NCBI RefSeq assembly: GCF_000344685.1 | Contig: NW_006920413.1 | Span: 1,977,628 to 2,041,627, forward strand | Length of the DNA: 64,000 bases | DNA from: Gloeophyllum trabeum ATCC 11539 | Lineage: Eukaryota > Basidiomycota > Agaricomycetes > Gloeophyllales > Gloeophyllaceae | Reading direction: 5' to 3' | In this document: piece by piece, positions 35,733-46,907 of the stretch | How positions within the stretch are numbered: position 1 is the stretch's first letter | How the letters are laid out: each line of letters starts with the position of its first letter | Program-made: the position numbers and the translations under genes | The notes under the pieces: model-generated | What the model was told of the DNA's origin: nothing | Databases searched by the model: none | What the model saw: the letters and a program-made list of their open reading frames with translations, nothing else

Positions 35733-38700
35733 ATGGAATCTCCTTATGACTACCCGGCAGGAGGAGATATGCCCTGGCTCCCGCCCTTGGGAGACCAGGA
35801 GGATACTAGAGACAGCCCGCTCAGCCTGCCTCCCCTGGCTGCTCCCTTCTTTGTTAAACCCCTTCCTGACAAACCACAGAATCCATTGATGGATAGAATG
35901 GAAATGTACTGTTCCAAACATTCCGGCCGAAGAGCGGAACGAGGGATTACGGATTCCGTTGCTCCGAACGAACCTAATGTAGTTCAAGCTGACCCTCAGC
36001 ATGCCTCCGAAAGTACGCTGTGGGATGATGCTCTAAGGTTGGAACATACTCGAACGGTAAGAAACATGAGGCTCATGAAATATTATCAGAGTCACTTACG
36101 ACGATTCTATAGCCGAGCCTTTTATCTTGGGATACGCTTCGTTTCTCCCATTCACCGAAATCTCTAGGCACACCCTTTCTATCGGAAGGAACGAGCGAAG
36201 ACTTCGCCATCGCCAGACATTTGTGAGCACTTTACTCCCTTGATTTTATTCACAATAATTGTATCATGCCATCCAGTGTACAACCGCCGCTCTTCAAAGA
36301 CTTAAAGTCAGACGTAACATACGTCACCGAAGGAGAGCTTCTTCAGTCATTGCGAGCGACAGTACTTGGTACTTCTTCCCGGTTGTACCAGTGGGATGGC
36401 CTTTCAGAACTGTTTCAACCAATGTTCGCGCATGGGAAATCGTCTCTTCTACTAGTCTATGGTAAAGACGAAAAGATCAGCGCGAGGCTCGTTTCCGCCG
36501 TCTTTCTGTATCTTTCTTCTTGCTCACATCTAGCTCTCAGTATTGTCCGGAGATTCACAGCCGTTGGTGCTCTTCTGCGTCGACTGGATATCCTAGTTGA
36601 CTCCTTGAAGGCGCAGTACGTCAAGCATCGGGATCCCTACTTTGGACATCGCTGATCCACCTTGCAGGAGTCATCCAGAAGCATCTACATTTTACGCATT
36701 CACTCATGCGATCTCGTCTCTCCTTCAGTACGCTCGGAGCGAACTGGCAACTCTCCCGTCTCTGGATACCAGCGTCAACTCCGAACGACAACTCTTAATC
36801 GAGATTTCAACAAAATATGCCGAAGTAGAAGAAATTATGACTGCGGTCGCTGTACTCTGCAGACGGGTAGCCGATAGTTGTTTGGTGGTTGGAGCATGTT
36901 CTGACGCGGGCATTTGTAGGATCTACAGACTTCTCCGAGACAATATCAACCGCTGCCAATTTCCACCGAGAATCTGCTTTCTCATGTATATCTCCATATC
37001 AAGTCGTTAACAGAAAGAGCAGCAGGCAGAAGAGTCAGGGCAGCTGTCGCCTTCATCCTTACAACAATCTCCCAAGGCTATTTCAAGACTATCAGCAAAT
37101 CCGTGGGCCTTGGAGCCGTCGATATCACTGCGTCGTCCGAGGAGCCGCTGGAATTGCCCGAGGAAGATGAAGAAAGCTCGGACGAGTCCGACGAAGTTCA
37201 AATTGAACGCCGTGGTGACAGTTTGCCTGCGGCGTCATTTCCTGTGTTCTTCTCTTCCGAGTTAGCGGATACTATACCGAGAGCCCGCAAGTCTCTAGAA
37301 CTGCTCAAGGCTGCCCAGAATGACCACCCCCTTTTGCACTACTACGAGCCTTTTTCTGATCTTGGCTGGTTTTGGACGGAAGAAGAAGTCATCTCTGCAT
37401 GGAACCGCACACAGCTTTCCGATTCGAAGCCAAGGACGGCGGAAGAGACGTCATCTCAAGAGCTGGCGCTCTCAGCGGTCTCGGAATCAAAATATAAAGA
37501 AGAAATAAAGGAATTCCGCATATTCGATCTCCCTCCAGGCGAGACCCTCGGACAGGAGGCATCGGACGCGCGCTTGCCAGTCTCCCCAGATTATTCTGTT
37601 CAGTCATTCATATCCGCGTTCCCCTCTGAGCTACCCTCCATCACGCCGACGTTGGATCATCTCAGCGAACTAGTTCTGACGCCTCTTCTCGAACGTACTC
37701 GGTTATTGTCTGGAGCACTGCTGGAGATATTGACTTCCCCCTCGTCTTACTTCAACTTCCACAATCACGTCTACCTCCTCAGATCATACCTCTTACTCAC
37801 GTCCCACTCCTTCCGGAGTCGCCTCGAGGCTGCTTGTTTCTCTGACTCTGAGGACCGCTATCGTGATAAACAGGCTGCAAGGTCGCTGGTTGTACGGCCT
37901 AGCCGCACTTCCGAAGCTGGAAAAGATGAGAACTGGGCTGTCGGACTTGCTCCGGAGCTGATGGAACGGCAATCTTGGCCTCCGGGAGGTACTGACCTCA
38001 GCTTCTACCTCAGAACAGTTATTGTAGATTCCTTAGAAGCGAATTTCGATGAAGCTGACAGTGAAGACGAGGGTGGTGTGGTCGAGAGGGCTGGACGCGC
38101 TCGAATATTTCAAGAAGCAGATTCCCGGTTGGGATTCGCGATACGTGATCTGCCAACAGGTACCGGCAGAGAAAAATGGCTCAACCCACTATGTGCGTCC
38201 GCGATCTCTCTTTCAGTGCATTGCCTTCATATAACTCATCGTCAACTACCAGCGATTGAGTGAGAACATCTACCAGTGCGACTATATATATCTGACTATG
38301 TACAGGGCCCTTGATTTCCTGTACATGGAGTATCGACCTCCCCATCCGCTGGATGTGCTTATCACGCCTGAAGTCATCTCAAAATACCAGCGCATGTTCG
38401 CTTTCCTCCTACGACTTATGCGAGGTGCGTATTTTGGATAGCTCCTCGGCATATGATATCTCAACGTTGTGCATGACAGTGGAAAATGGCGTCCGTTCTC
38501 TATACCGTATGACCAGACGAAAGTCTGATCCTCTGTTCCCCACCCTAGCGTCGTCCAATAAACTATTGCTCCACTTCCGCTTTGTGGCCCACTCGTTCGT
38601 GATGGTGATATCGACATACGTTTTCGACACGGCTATCCGGGGCAACTTCGACGTGCTCCTTTCCCGCCTTTCGTCTACAACAACGCCAGGCAATGAATCC

Positions 38701-39164
38701 TTCTCAGACGTCTTTACCCTTGCCGACCATCACTCTAGTGTTATGGACGACATTCTCAGCGCATGCTTACTGCGATCAGGACAGAAAGCAGCCGGAGACC
38801 TGCTGAGAGGCTGTCTCGAGTATGTCCTTGATCTATGCAACTTAGCTGGGATGAGGCGAGAAAATAGGCGCGAAGAGTATGAAGCAGCGCCAATGTTGGA
38901 GGATCTATACAACGCTTTCGACTCCAGGATGACTACATTGGTGAGCCCCTTCGAAAATGATCATGCACAAGGACTAATGAATGGCGATACCAGGTGAAAG
39001 TTCTCAGAGGGGTTGTCGAAAAGGAAGCAGCCATGTCCGACATACCACTCGAGTACATGGACATGCTCAGCGGAGACAGACTTGCTGCTCTTCGAGGCAC
39101 AGGTAGTCTCCGTCACCTGCTTCACCAATTGGACAAAACTCATCGGTCACCACACGTGCATTGA
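35733..39164 (+). CDS. Gamma-tubulin complex component (Spc97/Spc98 family, GCP5/6-like)
   Basis: Eight exons (35733-36056, 36113-36222, 36277-36615, 36668-36866, 36920-38196, 38306-38424, 38480-38940, 38994-39164) give about 999 residues. GRIP1-type segments are seen in the N-terminal half (YVTEGELLQSLRATVLG, FTAVGALLRRLD, FAFTHAIS-like YAFTHAISSLLQ, FILTTISQGYF). The C-terminal domain has ALDFLYMEYRPPHPLDVLI, TPEVISKYQRMFAFLLRLMR, LLHFRFVAHSFVMVISTYVFD and a long helix ending RHLLHQLD. These proteins form the ring that nucleates microtubules at the spindle pole body. The long acidic insertion near residue 410 suggests a GCP5 or GCP6 type rather than GCP2/3. The donor near 38193-38197 is uncertain, and exon 3 may contain a further 72-base in-frame intron. 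Confidence 0.86.
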
Positions 39165-39439
39165 CTTCCGGATTGCTATGTACTATTCTAATGCTGTGTG
39201 TGTATTGTACAATCTAGTGTCACAAATGAAATTGTAGTTGTACACAAGGCAAGGTAGTGACCATAAAAGACGCATAACACCATATCGGCAACCTGAGGAT
39301 GAAGGAGACAGAGGAAAGAATGGCAGCATAGACAATGAGGACATATAGGAGCACGACATGATTGTTCCTCGAGACGGCCGGAACAGAGGGGGTATAGATG
39401 ATATGGGGGATATAGGGCTTGTGAGAGTAGGACAGTAGT

Positions 39440-41486
39440 CTAATCCTCATTGGCGTCGTCGAAGACATCTGCAGCCTTCGTGGGTGACGCAGCATGCTTG
39501 CGCTCACGATTTATCTTGGTCTGCTCCCTGGACCATATCGCGTTGACTTCCTCTTGACGAGGGTCGATCGCGCCTACGTCACCGTTTGAGATCCCCAAAC
39601 CCCTCAGAACCTCGTCCGCCCTCACAGTGGCGGCGAGCCTCACGCCCTGGCCCTTAGAAGACTTGGTGGTTGCAGCAGAGAACGACGCTGAGCGGCCGAC
39701 GGACCGACGGCCAGTCTTGGTCGGAGTCGTAGGCCCTGACGCAGACGATGAGAGCGAGACAAGGCCCACGGTCTCAAGCAATCCCAGCAAGTCGGAGAAT
39801 TCGCTCCTCGAGACTGGGCTGAATACATCATTTGTCGAGCGTTTCAAGACTGCGACATAGTACCCGTGAAGTGCGGTTGGATCAATATCTGTCGCGGTCC
39901 CAGACGGAGAAGACGGTGACGAGGTCGATCGCTTGATCGAAGGCTTTGAAGGGGACGGCAGTGCCGAGTTGGATATTGAAAGGTTGGCTTCCAACCTCTT
40001 GGAAGCTAGAAGAATGGCGAGCAGGACCAATCTCGCCTGCATCCCCAGATCGCGGACTTTGGTAATGATCTCGTTATTTAACGAGGTAGCAGCCGTAGTC
40101 GTAGATCTCTTCGAAGTAGAGGGCGTATAAGTTTTCAGAGCTGCGAGGACATGCGACGGCGTAACAGCAGGTACGGCAGCCTCGACCTTGCTATCGGCAG
40201 ACACGTCTTTATTCTTCAGCAGAGACATGGTTGCCTGATCAATAGCACCTCGAAGGACCTCGAACAACGCCCGTACGTCGCCCGTCTGGGCAGCGATCTT
40301 CTTCGAAAGCAAAGTGAGGGCGGGCGCTGGCAAGAACTTCTTCATCTTCTCTGAGCAGGCTGGGTCGTCGATGAGGGGAGCAAGTCGTGTTTGTACAATT
40401 TGCAACATCTGACTGGCAGAGTAGGGAGAAAAATGCAATGTTGTAACGCTCTTTGAGCCAGTACCCGCCAAGGATGACGCCGCCGTCAAGGTGTGGGTAT
40501 TGGCAATGCCGATGACGCGCAACGTGGAGGAGTGAGCATGGGTGAGATCGAAGAGGGAACTAAGAGCTTGCGCGGGTGCCACGTGGTCCAGTTCGTCCAG
40601 CACAAAGATACTACAAAGAGGAATTGATATTGGTACGCTCTGCTTTATCTCACGACGTACCATTTATCAGTCGCCTTGGAAAGCAACGATGTCAAGGAAT
40701 CCTTGGTGTCCTTGACCTTGCCTTTCGCGGTGCGGGAAGCTCGCACAACCATGGCTGGCCCGCCGAACTCTTCGCACATCTTCGCGAACAGCGCAGGAAG
40801 ACCTTCACAGGCCATGCAGTTGACATAGACAACCTTACATCCCGCATCGATGTCCTTGACAATGGCGTTCACTAGGGCTGTCTTACCGGTGCCAGGAGTC
40901 CCCGAGATATAAAGAGTGGCGGCCATTGAGGATTCCGCCTCTTCAGAAGGATTTAGGAAGGACGAGATGAACTTTGTGATGACTTCCCGTTCTTCACCAC
41001 GGCCAGCGATAGTCGATGCACCATCGCAAGTGGTACGAAGGAGAGCACGGGCTCGTAGGTAAATTGGAAGATTCTGTTGGGGAGTAGGGGGTGGGGTCTG
41101 GAGGGAAGACGCGCCGTCAACTTCGGACGAAGATGTGCTCCGACGAAGAGCTAATCAGTAATGGAATGGTCATTAACGTCCTCAAAACAGATGAAGGTTA
41201 ACATACGAGCGATAGGTGATGAAGGAATAGTGGCATCGGTCCGAGTCCGACGCAGTGGGCGGGGCGTCTGAGGGATGTTGATAGCATCAAATCGGAACGG
41301 AGGGATGTTTTCTTTGTTGCTATCGTCACCGAGAATGGTGGCAGTAGTCTTCATTCGTTTGAAGTTGGGGGTAGATTCAGGTGTGGGGAGGGAGGGGAAA
41401 AGGGAGTCGTCTGGTAGATTTATGGAGTCGGAACGACATGTTCTCTTACCCAGGACCGTGGCCCTGCTCTCCATCGCGGTTTGCAT
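39440..41486 (-). CDS. CDC6: Replication licensing ATPase Cdc6/Cdc18
   Basis: Three exons (41207-41486, 40661-41150, 39440-40610) give 646 residues. The N-terminal 140 residues are basic and Ser/Thr/Pro-rich with several SP/TP sites (SLPTPESTPN, INIPQTPRP, IPSSPIA, QTPPPTPQ), as expected for control by cyclin-dependent kinase. The AAA+ domain has Walker A GTPGTGKT at about 177-184, Walker B IFVLDELDH at about 258-266, sensor-1 text VIGIANTHTL, and sensor-2 region QTGDVRALFEVLRGA. A winged-helix domain completes the protein. Cdc6 loads MCM helicase onto ORC in G1. An ATG at 41474 (MESRATVLGKR) is an alternative start. Four ACGCGT boxes lie 170-250 bases upstream. Confidence 0.95.
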
Positions 41487-41654
41487 TTTGAGGGTCGTCG
41501 TCGTCGTCGCCGAAGTAGGACTGTACCGTAGTTGCTAGGCTCTTGATGCCTCGAATGTTTTGAAGGATGTGGTCGGATGAAAGAGAGAGCAGGACGCGCT
41601 CGGGGGGTTTGGCCACCAATTTCAAACTCCGCCAGCCATCAATCAACGCGCCCG

Positions 41655-41737
41655 ACGCGTGTCACGTGCTGTTGATTAGACGCGCAACGCGTTACGCTGC
41701 GTGTAGCCGTGTCACGCGTGTCAGTGACGAGACGCGT
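41655..41737. promoter_or_regulatory. Cluster of four ACGCGT (MCB) boxes upstream of CDC6
   Basis: ACGCGT occurs at 41655-41660, 41687-41692, 41714-41719 and 41732-41737, four copies within 83 bases, and a CACGTG at 41663-41668. The cluster is between the CDC6 start (41486, minus) and the next gene start (41977, plus). ACGCGT is the MBF site of yeasts, and cdc18/CDC6 is a known G1/S-regulated target there. Confidence 0.7.
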
Positions 41738-41976
41738 CACATTCACCTCTCTTCCTCCGCGATCCGGTGTTAGAGGGGACGCGGTGCTTACGGCTGCCCT
41801 GCTTGCTTAAACTATTTCTTGGCGTGTCTTCGTCGCAGCACCTAGCGAAGATGGTGCTTATGGCACCGAGCGGCTTCCTTTTCCTGCGTAAGGGGGCTTC
41901 GGCTCCTGCTGGAGGATTTATCCCACCGCCCATCCGAGAGTGACCCTTTCCACGGCTGGCCACGTCCCAGGGTACG

Positions 41977-43057
41977 ATGTCATTACTGTCAATCGCCCTC
42001 TTTGTCGTCACTCTGAACTTACGACCCCGTCGAGTGACTGCATTACCATTCAAGTACGTCCCTTCGCATTTGTCGCAGCAAGCAGTTGAAGCTTACACCT
42101 GTCTTTCTAGCCGCCGCGACGATGACTCTGATAGTGACAGTGACAGCGACAGCGACGACTGCGACAGAGCATGCCGTCGTCGCAGACGAGCGCACCCTCG
42201 CTTGAGCCGAGGTGCAATCGCAGGTATTGTGATTGGCATAGGTACGGTAGTTTCACAGGCACAGCTGCATGAACTTCACTTCAACCGGAGTGTTTCTAGT
42301 TCTCTTTCTTGTCCTCTTCTTTATACTCCTCTGGTTATGGAGGAGGAGACAAAGGGAGAAGAAATTACGGGAGAAGACTCGTCGCATGCTTGAAGACCAA
42401 CAAAGGAACAGACTCCTGCTTCCTGTAGTACCGCCTAAGGACAAGGAGGGGCGTCGCGATCTCGTTATTCCCGCCTGTCTCACACCTTCGTCCCCCAGGT
42501 CAGCAGGGTCCCCTTCTTCTATGCGAAACCTCGGCCATAGCTCGTCGCGCGGCCAGGCAGACAACGAACCTGAATTCACCTCCATGGCCAATCTCGGTCA
42601 CACCAGGTCCAGCCGCCCCGCCGAAGAGCAATCAGTTACTGCTGTCTCCGGTCATAGTCAATTGTACGGTTTGGGAGATAACGGCACCCCCGTTACGTCG
42701 TTGCCGAATCTGGGACATGCCCAATCACACCATTCTGCGGGTGACCGGTCTTTGCTCAGCCAAGCAACAGCCGGTTCGATTCTAGAAGAGCGGTCGACCT
42801 CGCCCATCCCGCCTCTCCCCAATCCGCACGACCGAGCATCATCCTATGCACCTTCTTCCTTCGCGTCAATCGGCACAACCACGCGCAGTAATTCGATGGC
42901 CACCACCTCTCTCCTATCCGGTCCGTCTACAAGGCGTGCGTCGGCCTTGTACGAGGATTTGAGCATGTACCAGAAGAAGCTTGAGGTCCATGACCAGGAG
43001 GAAGCGCAGACCGCCAGGGAGGCGCTAGCAGATCCTCCTCCTCAGTACGGCTCTTGA
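41977..43057 (+). CDS. Single-pass membrane protein of unknown function
   Basis: Three exons (41977-42053, 42111-42241, 42300-43057) give 321 residues. The N-terminus looks like a signal peptide (MSLLSIALFVVTLNL). A short outer part with alternating Asp/Ser (DDDSDSDSDSDSDD) and an Arg cluster leads to one strong membrane span encoded across the second intron (GAIAGIVIGIVLFLVLFFILLW), followed at once by basic residues (RRRQREKKLREKTRR). The cytoplasmic tail of about 230 residues is Ser/Pro-rich. It contains three copies of a short motif NLGH with a preceding Ser (SMRNLGHSSS, SMANLGHTRS, SLPNLGHAQS), and ends PPPQYGS. The layout is like many basidiomycete membrane proteins annotated only as hypothetical. 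Confidence 0.72.
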
Positions 43058-43231
43058 GGTCTGAACGTTGGAGCACGTGCTGATATGTTCAATTGTACCT
43101 TAATCTCCTGAGTGATGTTTGGACTTGGTGAAATATGGACCTAGAGTTTGTTGTTGTAGCACAGACTATGGATGTGGTTTGCATGGAATCTCGTTCATTC
43201 ATCATCATGGACAGGAGGAAGAGTCCTACAT

Positions 43232-45307
43232 TCACGACAGATCTGCTAGCACTAGAACAGCCTCTGATATCTTCCTACACAAATAGGCGACCAGGGCAGG
43301 CATCGTGGTCTTGGTCGCTGACGTGCTGAGGACCTCGATTTCTGCCTTGCGACGCAGATGCAACATATGCAGCATTTCACGCCTGGTCCACGGCGACGGG
43401 CTGATGTCATCCTGTTTGTAATAAATCAGGAATACGCACCTCCATCGCTTGGGCAGAATCTCCTCAGGGCGTCGCAGTATGGCTAGCGCCTACACAGAAA
43501 CAAGGAGTCAGGTCGGTGCTTCAGGAGGGGAATACAGGCTGACCTTCTTCTCGTCGTGAGTTGTGATAGGGATCAGGGCGTCCCGGTCTACACCCAGCCT
43601 AGGGGCGTGTTAGAGTCATTCCTGCTCGGGCATCGAGGACCTACTCTAGCAACTCGCTGGACCAGATGCCGAGCCACTCCAAGCGCGACGCGGCCAGCTT
43701 CTCGTTCTCATGGCGCATACTTGCGCTGCCAAATTTGTAGACAGACAGTATATCAAGACCGTAGGCATCGCCGTCTACTAAGGCAAGCATTGGCACGCTA
43801 ATCGGTCTTTTCAGCAAGGCGAAGCAGGTAAGTCTGTTATGAAACGCACTGTGTTGGCAAGTTGTCAGATAAAGTCTTCACCAACTGACGGGTCGCAACG
43901 TCGGGATATCCCTTGCCCTGAGCGAAGCCACCATTGAGGCAAGTTAAATACTTACAGTAACTTTACTCACCGTGATGATAACTCCCTCACCAGGCAGGGA
44001 CGCGTGACTCGCGAATTTATACCGGCAAAGCGTTTGGAAAATAGCCTAGTATAGTTTGCACTGATGGAAGGTGGACTTGCACTAGCGTCTTACCTCTTTC
44101 TCCACGATTAGGACCCACGTGATGTGATCCTTTACCTCAAAGTGCGAGATCTCTTCGGCAGCTGGAATGAGCATTCCCTACCCGAGAAGATGAATTCACA
44201 GCCTCCTCCCCGACGGAGGACTTCATCGCACCTCGGAATCATTGCCCCGTATTTCTGCCCCGTCCTGCAGGTGGATCACCAAGTTCTCTCCCGCGAAAAG
44301 GCCTTTCGATGCGGCACGCTAAGGACTGAAGTGACAATTTTGGTTATATGACTTAGCGACCTGAGCTTACCACGTTCATATCAGCTCTGCCGATCTCGAA
44401 CGTAGCCGCCATATCGTCGACCAACTACAGGGTCCAGTAATTAGGGTCGCGGCCGCATCCTCTGCAAGGGAGAGAGGGAGGCCCTACGCGGTTAACAACG
44501 GTCTGCGACTTGAACAAAGGCACATCTTTGTAGTACATGTCCCTAGAAAGGTGTTAATACCTATCAGACCACATTCAGGAATACACGCACCTCTTAGTCG
44601 TGGGGATATCGTCTACGAGAGCTTCATGCGTTAAATCCGTGACCCGGAGCAGCTGAGCTGCGGCCCTGGCTTTAGGGCACTGGACAGGACTATATGCATA
44701 TACCCACTGACCTAACGTCCTGGAACTCGTGGACCTTCCCTTCTGCGGGAAACTAATGGTTCGAGGCGCACGCAAACTACAAAATTCTTTCCAGCCCAAA
44801 ATATATGCGGCTAGGGAGAAGAATCAGACCCATCCTGCATCACCTTCTTTCTGTCCGCCAGCTTCAGCTCGATCTTCTTGCGCGAGCTATGTCGCTTCTG
44901 CGACGGTCGGGTCTGGGTTGCTTCGTCGTCATCGTCGTCAGATAATAAGCTAGTCGAAAGCTGTGAAAGGAAGGACAGAACGAGGCCCTCGACTCTGCCA
45001 ATCGCCTCGTCACTTCATACGTATAAGACTTCATTGTATGCACCACCGCCATTACGCGCTCCTACCGGACATCAGTCTCGGAATCGTCTTCGGAACTGAC
45101 TTCGCCTTCCGTTGCTTTGTCGTCATCGACGGTCAGCTCTCGTCTTTCGTCTTCCAGGATGATATGTCCTTCAGTATCGGTAACTGTAGTTGGATAGCTC
45201 AGATCATCCAGGTTCATCAAAGCGTCGTCGTCAGAGTCGTACTGTAGCGTCGTTTCCATGCTACCATCGAAGACGTCCTCGGCCAAATCGTGCAAGACTG
45301 CTGTCAT
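43232..45307 (-). CDS. SPO11: Meiotic double-strand-break enzyme Spo11 (topoisomerase VI A-like)
   Basis: Fourteen small exons, all in phase, give 465 residues: 45066-45307, 44830-45012, 44712-44776, 44591-44657, 44488-44542, 44371-44424, 44232-44318, 44094-44177, 43971-44045, 43850-43917, 43645-43806, 43544-43598, 43440-43489, 43232-43382. The catalytic tyrosine is the second Tyr (about residue 190) of TTKRDMYYKDVPLF. The Toprim metal ligands are present: Glu277 in VLIVEKE, and Asp338/Asp340 in LALVDGDAYGLDIL. Other matches are RLVDDMAATF, GKGYPDVATRQLV and FGSASMRHENEKLA. The enzyme cuts DNA to start meiotic recombination. An acidic N-terminal region of about 80 residues (DSDDDALMNLDDL, SSEDDSETD) precedes the conserved core. 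No open frame longer than about 80 codons follows the gene, so ORF scanning misses it. Confidence 0.93.
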
Positions 45308-45439
45308 GGTGTAACGACAAGGACTGGATCGAATAGTCTGTACCAGAAAGTGTTACATACATGCACGTGACCGTGACAGGACGCGGTATACATCTTAAGA
45401 GAGCCAGGGATAAAGAGGCAGAGATCCAAGAAGAGCTGA

Positions 45440-46684
45440 TCACGGCTGTGCTTGCTGATTCCAATTAGCAACAGTCACTCCAAACCACTGGGGAAGCTGC
45501 CTCCAGAAATCCGTGCGGGCACGATCGACGACAGTGTTATACTCCAACCGGCAGGCTTCACACGCGCGGAAAGCAGTCTTGTTCTCTTGTCCAGGAGCGT
45601 CGTCTTTGGTCTGCATCAGATATGTGTCGGCTATAGCATACAGTGGATCCGAGTTGCGGTTGCACGCCACGCCGTTGACGTCGCGGAGGACCTCGAACGT
45701 GATCGCCTCGAACGCCATCTGGCATCGTCGCCGTCTGCTGGGCTTCTGTTCGTTGCGGTACATACACCAGGGGGACGCGGGTCGTCCTTCGAGTTCATTG
45801 ACGACAAAAGTTGAGAAGAACCGGGCAGAGTATTCCCTTCCGCGGAGTGCGTTCACCAGGTCTTCGTGGGAGAGTTGCTCTGTCGGACAGTCATCGGACG
45901 GTGAGAAGTCTGACATAGTCTGGCTAGGTAGGTAGCGTGAAAGATCGTAGTACGCCGAAGGCAAGAGCTGAGGTGCGTCAATTTCCCGGGCGAGGTTTAT
46001 GACCGTTCTGCGATAGCTAGGTGAATGAAGTCATACGAGAAGGCTGTGCAAACATACATGGGGTGAGGAATCATAGGTCGAGGTGCGTAGAGTCCCGAAG
46101 AGTCTGTGGCTAGCTTTTCTCGCTGCTCCCACTGGGATAAGGTCGTGGGCCATAGAACAGAGAGTCCACGTAGCAGTTGTTGTCGCCTGGGGGTAGATAA
46201 GATATAATGCAGGACCTAGCTTCGCAGCGCGCATCATATACATACAGGTTATGGACGTGATACTTGGTGCATAAACGAAGCAAGCCAGAGACCGCCAGAA
46301 AATCATTTCCGTCATACCTCAGTCTCCCGCTGCCTGAAGTAAGTCATGCATACTAGATGATTCGTGACATACCCACAGTCCGTCATAGATAGCCTCAACG
46401 AAGTAAGCAAGGTCCTCCGCGGCGTCATCCAGATTGAGGACTGGGCGTCCTTCGATAACCCCAACGTGTTCTTCATTCAGCAGTCTCCGCACCAGGTGTT
46501 CTAGGACCTCAGAGTGTCGACAGAGTAGACCTTGGTGCACAATAAAGTAGTAGGTGCCGCAAAGAATCGCAATATTCCCGTCATCGAAAGAAAGGCTCGG
46601 GTGCCGTAGAGGAACGGTGAATTTTCGCTCCTCTGGTACAAGTGCGCAGTGCATATTGGTGCTGAAATCATTGACAGTAACCAT
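45440..46684 (-). CDS. BTB/POZ-domain protein, basidiomycete type
   Basis: Four exons (46377-46684, 46246-46317, 46058-46186, 45440-46016) give 361 residues. The BTB fold occupies about residues 30-110: LSFDDGNIAILCGTYYFIVHQ, LLCRHSEVLEHLV, PVLNLDDAAEDLAYFVEAIYDG. A second conserved part follows across the introns (VSGLLRLCTKYHVHNLRQQLL, GLSVLWPTTLSQWEQRE, YAPRPMIPHP) and then a long C-terminal part with WCMYRNEQK, ACEACRLEY and FWRQLPQWFG. This family is large in mushrooms, and single members have no known job; BTB domains commonly pair proteins or recruit Cullin-3 ligases. The start is uncertain: I used ATG 46684; in-frame ATGs at 46795 and 46651 are alternatives. Confidence 0.82.
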
Positions 46685-46907
46685 GGTGGGTCCAGTTTCC
46701 AAAGAGATATTAGGAATGTAGCTGTAGTAAAGATGAAAAATGTATCGCAGACGTGGTTGAACAACAGAGCTCGCTGCTTGAACCAGTTGTGACAAACCCA
46801 GGAAAGGAAATGATCTGCTGCTTCTTTTGCTGACTCGTCAGAACGGGCCCTGCGGACCGAGATCTCTCAGCGCTCATTGGCGGCAGCCTCCACAACAGCG
46901 TAACGCC

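Noticed and set aside
33443..45307. A functional gene cluster for replication and meiosis (DBF4, gamma-tubulin component, CDC6, SPO11)
   Set aside because: The genes act at different stages and are separated by an unrelated membrane protein gene. Proximity alone does not show a system, though shared ACGCGT boxes are noted as a finding.
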